Source: Rahnella bruchi (GTDB taxonomy: Bacteria > Pseudomonadota > Gammaproteobacteria > Enterobacterales > Enterobacteriaceae). From it: a DNA stretch of 64,000 bases. How positions within the stretch are numbered: position 1 is the stretch's first letter; the number at the start of each line of letters is the position of its first letter. Position numbers and translations under genes: made by a program. Below, piece after piece: positions 61,253-64,000 of the stretch. Where the stretch lies: NCBI RefSeq assembly GCF_003614975.1, contig NZ_QZWI01000001.1, forward strand, positions 744,001 through 808,000. Reading direction: 5' to 3'. The notes under the pieces are model-generated. The model did not search any database and was not told where the DNA came from. It saw only the letters and a list, made by a program, of their open reading frames with translations.

Positions 61253-62110
61253 TTACGTTCGCGAGGCAGTTAACATCCCGCCACGCTTTCCAAATAAAAC
61301 TGAAATAAAGAAGATCACCGTGGCGCTGAGTACGATGGACGGGCCCGCAGGCAGTGAAGCGTAGTAAGACCAGATAAGCCCGACAACGCTGGCAATCACG
61401 CCGATGATCATGGCGCTCAGCAGGGTATGGGGTAAATCCTGCGCCCAGAAACGCGCGCTTGCCGCAGGTAACATCATCAAACCAACCGACATCAGTGTGC
61501 CGAGGATCTGGAAACCGGCGACAAGGTTCACGACCACCAGCGCCAGGAAAATCCCATGTATCGCCGCCAGCCATTTTCCCGCGCTGACGCGTAAAAACAG
61601 CGAATCAAAAGATTCAATGACCAGAGCGCGATAAATGCAGGCGAGTACCAGCAATGACACGCTGGTAATTATGCCGACCATAATCATGGCGGAAGAGTCG
61701 ATAGCGAGAATAGATCCAAACAGAACGTGCAGAAGGTCAACACTGGAACCGCGCAGGGAAACCAGTGTGACACCCAGCGCGAGCGAGCCCAGATAGAAAC
61801 CGGCGAAACTGGCATCTTCCTTTAGTTGCGTCCGACGGCTTACCAGCCCGGAAAGCATCGCAACCGCCAGTCCTGCAATAAAACCGCCGATCCCCATCGC
61901 GACCAGCGACATTCCCGATATCAGATAACCAATCGCCGCACCCGGTAATACGGCGTGGGAAAGTGCGTCCCCTACCAGACTCATCCGGCGTAATAGGAGG
62001 AAAACACCCAGAGGCGTGGCGCTGATGGATAAAGCGATACAGGCAATTAACGCGCGGCGCATGAAACCAAACTCAATGAAGGGGTCGGCCAGCAAATGGA
62101 AAAGCATCAT
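61253..62110 (-). CDS. Zinc-type ABC transporter permease
   Basis: A 285-residue permease of the ABC-3 (ZnuB/TroC) family with about eight membrane helices and the family stretch RRMSLVGDALSHAVLPGAAIGYL. Its ATG overlaps the stop of the ATPase gene (ATGA) and GGGAG lies ten bases upstream. The binding-protein gene follows after about 40 bp. Confidence 0.92.
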   Translation of the reverse strand: MMLFHLLADPFIEFGFMRRALIACIALSISATPLGVFLLLRRMSLVGDALSHAVLPGAAIGYLISGMSLVAMGIGGFIAGLAVAMLSGLVSRRTQLKEDASFAGFYLGSLALGVTLVSLRGSSVDLLHVLFGSILAIDSSAMIMVGIITSVSLLVLACIYRALVIESFDSLFLRVSAGKWLAAIHGIFLALVVVNLVAGFQILGTLMSVGLMMLPAASARFWAQDLPHTLLSAMIIGVIASVVGLIWSYYASLPAGPSIVLSATVIFFISVLFGKRGGMLTASRT

Positions 62111-62835
62111 GAATTGGCGACTCCCGCCACGAGAGAAAAAGGTTCGGTCGAAATACAGGCATGCGCCTGATGCGGGAAGTGCCCCAGAACGTCGTGGGCG
62201 GTTCCCCACAAATTCTTCTGCGCGCTGAGATAGAGCACATGTGGAAAATGCCGGGCAACCATTGAGATATCATGTAAAACCGCAATGACGGTTTTTCCTT
62301 CCTGATGCCACCGGGCAATAACCTTGAGCAAAAGATCAGTTGTCTGGGTATCAATGCCGGTAAAGGGTTCATCAAGCATGATCAGGGGCGCCTGTTGCAC
62401 CAGCAAACGCGCGAATAAAGTGCGTTGCAGTTGGCCTCCGGAAAGCGATCCAACGGGCAAATGCGACATTTCTGTCATCCCGACCGTCTCCAGCGCCTTA
62501 GCCACGGCGTCAGCTGACTGCTGATTTATGCCGCCAAAAAGTCCGCTTTGCGGCCAACAGCCCATCGCGACCAGATCGAATACGCTGATCGGAAAACCGC
62601 GATCCAATTCGGCCTGCTGTGGCAAATATGCCAGACGCGGACGCTTGTTTCCGTTAAAAGTAATATTGCCGGTAACCGCCTGCTGAAGGCCTGCCAGCGT
62701 TTTAAGGAAAGTAGATTTACCCGCTCCGTTGGCCCCGATAACAGCCGTCAGTGAACCGGCAAGAAATTGCCCGCTGATTGGCATCGCGACCGCCCGGCGG
62801 TCATAACCAACCTCAACATTATTAACAAAAATCAT
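62107..62835 (-). CDS. Zinc-type ABC transporter ATP-binding protein
   Basis: A 242-residue ATPase with Walker A GANGAGKST, signature LSGGQLQRTLFARL, Walker B LIMLDEPFTG and switch VLHDIS. I place the start at 62835 because an upstream reading would run through a separate 35-codon ORF in another frame that has the good ribosome site. That ORF's stop overlaps this ATG (ATGA), and this gene has no ribosome site of its own, so its translation probably depends on the small ORF. Confidence 0.9.
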   Translation of the reverse strand: MIFVNNVEVGYDRRAVAMPISGQFLAGSLTAVIGANGAGKSTFLKTLAGLQQAVTGNITFNGNKRPRLAYLPQQAELDRGFPISVFDLVAMGCWPQSGLFGGINQQSADAVAKALETVGMTEMSHLPVGSLSGGQLQRTLFARLLVQQAPLIMLDEPFTGIDTQTTDLLLKVIARWHQEGKTVIAVLHDISMVARHFPHVLYLSAQKNLWGTAHDVLGHFPHQAHACISTEPFSLVAGVANS

Positions 62836-62939
62836 GGTAGTGAAATTGCCCAGTAAATTGCTGCCCATAAAACAGCGAGCACAGCCAGCACGGCAAGACA
62901 GCGCGCTGGCGAAGATAGTGTAAAGAGTGTTTTGGTCAT
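62832..62939 (-). CDS. 35-residue putative membrane peptide, Zur-linked
   Basis: The frame starts ATG at 62939 after GGAGGGG, the strongest ribosome site in the operon, and reads MTKTLFTLSSPARCL, then a hydrophobic helix AVLAVLAVLWAAIYWAISLP to a TGA. The stop overlaps the ATPase start as ATGA. A Zur-type box lies 14 bases upstream of the ATG. The helix suggests a single-pass small membrane protein; alternatively it is only a leader for coupling. I know no named family. Confidence 0.65.
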   Translation of the reverse strand: MTKTLFTLSSPARCLAVLAVLAVLWAAIYWAISLP

Positions 62940-62952
62940 AGCCCCTCCGTTC

Positions 62953-62989
62953 GTTACAATATAACATCACATAGTGCGTTTTGTATCAA
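62953..62989 (-). promoter_or_regulatory. Promoter and Zur-type operator of the zinc ABC operon
   Basis: On minus, TTGATA (62984-62989) and TGTTAT (62961-62966) are 17 bp apart. The dyad GTTATATTGTAAC (62953-62965) overlaps the -10 and is one mismatch per arm from the Zur consensus GTTATAnTATAAC. Confidence 0.75.
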
Positions 62990-63218
62990 GCCGTGAACTG
63001 TTTCGATTTTTTACCGCATGCCCTCGTCAGGCCGTGAAAGCGCACCTCAGGCAAAGCAAAATTGTCAGAAAAGGGTAAAATTTAGTGAATATAAACTAAT
63101 TACTATTACAATCAGAAAGTTATGAATTTTCGCAATGCAACTTTTTTTCTTTGCTCAAAACACATCCTCATAAAAGTATGCAATAATAGAAAGGTATGGA
63201 GTCCAAAGGCGAAAACTG

Positions 63219-63572
63219 GTGAAAAAATTTATCCCCTACCCTATTAAGGGGAAAAATCTGACTCCTTCAGATTTGCTGCAGATTATTGAACGTTATTTAT
63301 CTGAAATTGAAGAATCCTTAATTGGCGATTTAACTTATTTCTCAGAAAATGCACGTTATGAACCGAATTCTTTGCAAATCGTGTCAATCGCTGCAATCGG
63401 CGAAAATTGTTATTCGATGAGCTATCAGTACCGATGGACGATTTTCAACGGCTGCCTGGACATTAATGCCAATGAGTTTTCGACGCAAAGTGTCACATTC
63501 CTTGTTAAACCTGAAGGCCTGGAGTTTGATATTATTGATTTGTTCAAAGGTTCGACGGCTGAAGAATTGTAA
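63219..63572 (+). CDS. Hypothetical protein
   Basis: A 117-residue protein I do not recognise. It starts with GTG after AAAGG (nine-base gap) and reads KKFIPYPIKGKNLTPSDLLQ. It is acidic in the N-terminal half, mixed alpha/beta by eye, with two cysteines and no signal peptide or membrane helix. The composition is AT-rich, unlike its neighbours. It lies alone between the zinc operon and tomB with its own AT-rich upstream region. The size and charge are compatible with an immunity or adaptor protein, but there is no evidence for either. Confidence 0.65.
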   Translation: MKKFIPYPIKGKNLTPSDLLQIIERYLSEIEESLIGDLTYFSENARYEPNSLQIVSIAAIGENCYSMSYQYRWTIFNGCLDINANEFSTQSVTFLVKPEGLEFDIIDLFKGSTAEEL

Positions 63573-63794
63573 GTTTGAGTAATACGTTTGCGCAGCTTTC
63601 TAAAAATGAATTATATTTAAATTATATGTTTCAAATAAGTCCGGAAAAGTCCATCTCAAAGACCGCGATTGTCTTTGATGTATAAGTCAGTTCATAGCGT
63701 TAGTAGTGAGAGCCGTTTTCTGTAAGCCATCAAGTTTTGTTGTTTACTCACAGAGTGTTATCAACACCGAATAAACCATTACGGAGGGGATGAT

Positions 63795-64000
63795 ATGGAT
63801 GAGTACTCGCCTAAGCGGCACGATATCGCTCAGTTACGCTACCTGAATGAAATGCTCTACGATGAAGGCATCGCGACACTGGGTGACAGTCACCACGGTT
63901 GGGTCAACGACCCCACTTCTGCTGTTAACCTGCAGCTCAACGAACTGATTGAGCACATTGCATCCTTTGTGATGAGCTTTAAAATAAAGTATCCGGATGA
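63795..64000 (+). CDS. tomB: TomB, Hha toxicity modulator (5' part)
   Basis: The window ends inside this gene. The first 68 residues, MDEYSPKRHDIAQLRYLNE through HHGWVNDPTSAVNLQLNELIEHIA, match E. coli TomB (YbaJ), the antidote to Hha that acts in biofilm control. GGAGGGG lies five bases before the ATG at 63795; another ATG at 63790 is out of frame. hha is expected just beyond the right edge. Confidence 0.95.
   Translation, partial: MDEYSPKRHDIAQLRYLNEMLYDEGIATLGDSHHGWVNDPTSAVNLQLNELIEHIASFVMSFKIKYPD

Noticed and set aside
62836-62970. N-terminal extension of the zinc ATPase to 62970
   Set aside because: The extension would start in the Zur box and read through the small ORF in a different frame; it has no similarity to ABC ATPase N-termini.

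Overview
The window is chromosomal DNA from a member of the Enterobacterales. Gene content and order follow Escherichia coli closely but are interrupted by rearrangements and by genes K-12 lacks (miaE, an orphan molybdate/tungstate-type importer, a 2000-residue autotransporter, a zinc-starvation cluster). This mix, and the divergence of the proteins from E. coli, suggests a Yersiniaceae genus such as Rahnella, Ewingella or Rouxiella; the genus is an inference from gene content, not a sequence match. No tRNA, rRNA, prophage, insertion sequence, integrase or CRISPR array was seen.

Layout. 1-4.7 kb: end of ppx, then pdeF (yfgF), yfgG and mgtE. 4.8-9.5 kb: a dgcE-like diguanylate cyclase, alkA and cysS. 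9.7-13.4 kb: ppiB-lpxH, miaE on the other strand, and purEK behind a PurR box. 13.5-19 kb: the ybbP-ybbA ABC system divergent from and overlapping tesA, then ybbO and cnoX. 19.3-25.3 kb: a large serine-protease autotransporter in an AT-rich setting, at the place where E. coli has fetAB. 25.5-31.8 kb: qmcA-ybbJ, cueR, a binding protein and permease behind a ModE-type operator, and copA behind a classical 19-bp-spacer CueR promoter. 31.9-38 kb: ybaP, the small RNA ChiX on the minus strand, ybaK, fsr, ybaL and a PAS-GGDEF protein. 38-46.4 kb, all minus: gsk, hemH, adk, htpG (with a sigma-32 promoter), recR, ybaB and dnaX (with a programmed frameshift signal). 46.8-54.3 kb: malS, apt, ybaN, priC, ybaM, mscK. 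54.5-59.7 kb: acrR and acrAB around a perfect AcrR palindrome. 59.8-63 kb: a zinc-starvation block, with the zinc-free ribosomal proteins rpmE2-rpmJ2 facing a three-gene zinc-type ABC importer, each side behind a Zur-type box. The importer operon begins with a 35-codon membrane-peptide ORF with a strong ribosome binding site. 63.2-64 kb: one unrecognised gene and the 5' part of tomB.

How the parts work together. Several regulons can be read directly from operators: Zur (two sites), CueR, ModE, AcrR, PurR, sigma-32 and, less surely, MalT. Metal handling recurs (copper export, molybdate/tungstate uptake, zinc sparing and uptake, magnesium by MgtE, divalent-metal stress by YfgG), as does cyclic-di-GMP turnover (one EAL phosphodiesterase and two diguanylate cyclases). 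The most novel items are the Zur-linked small ORF, the ATPase-less importer under ModE, the autotransporter with a 27-bp-repeat linker, the dgcE homologue without its EAL domain, and an intergenic repeat that supplies the end of miaE.
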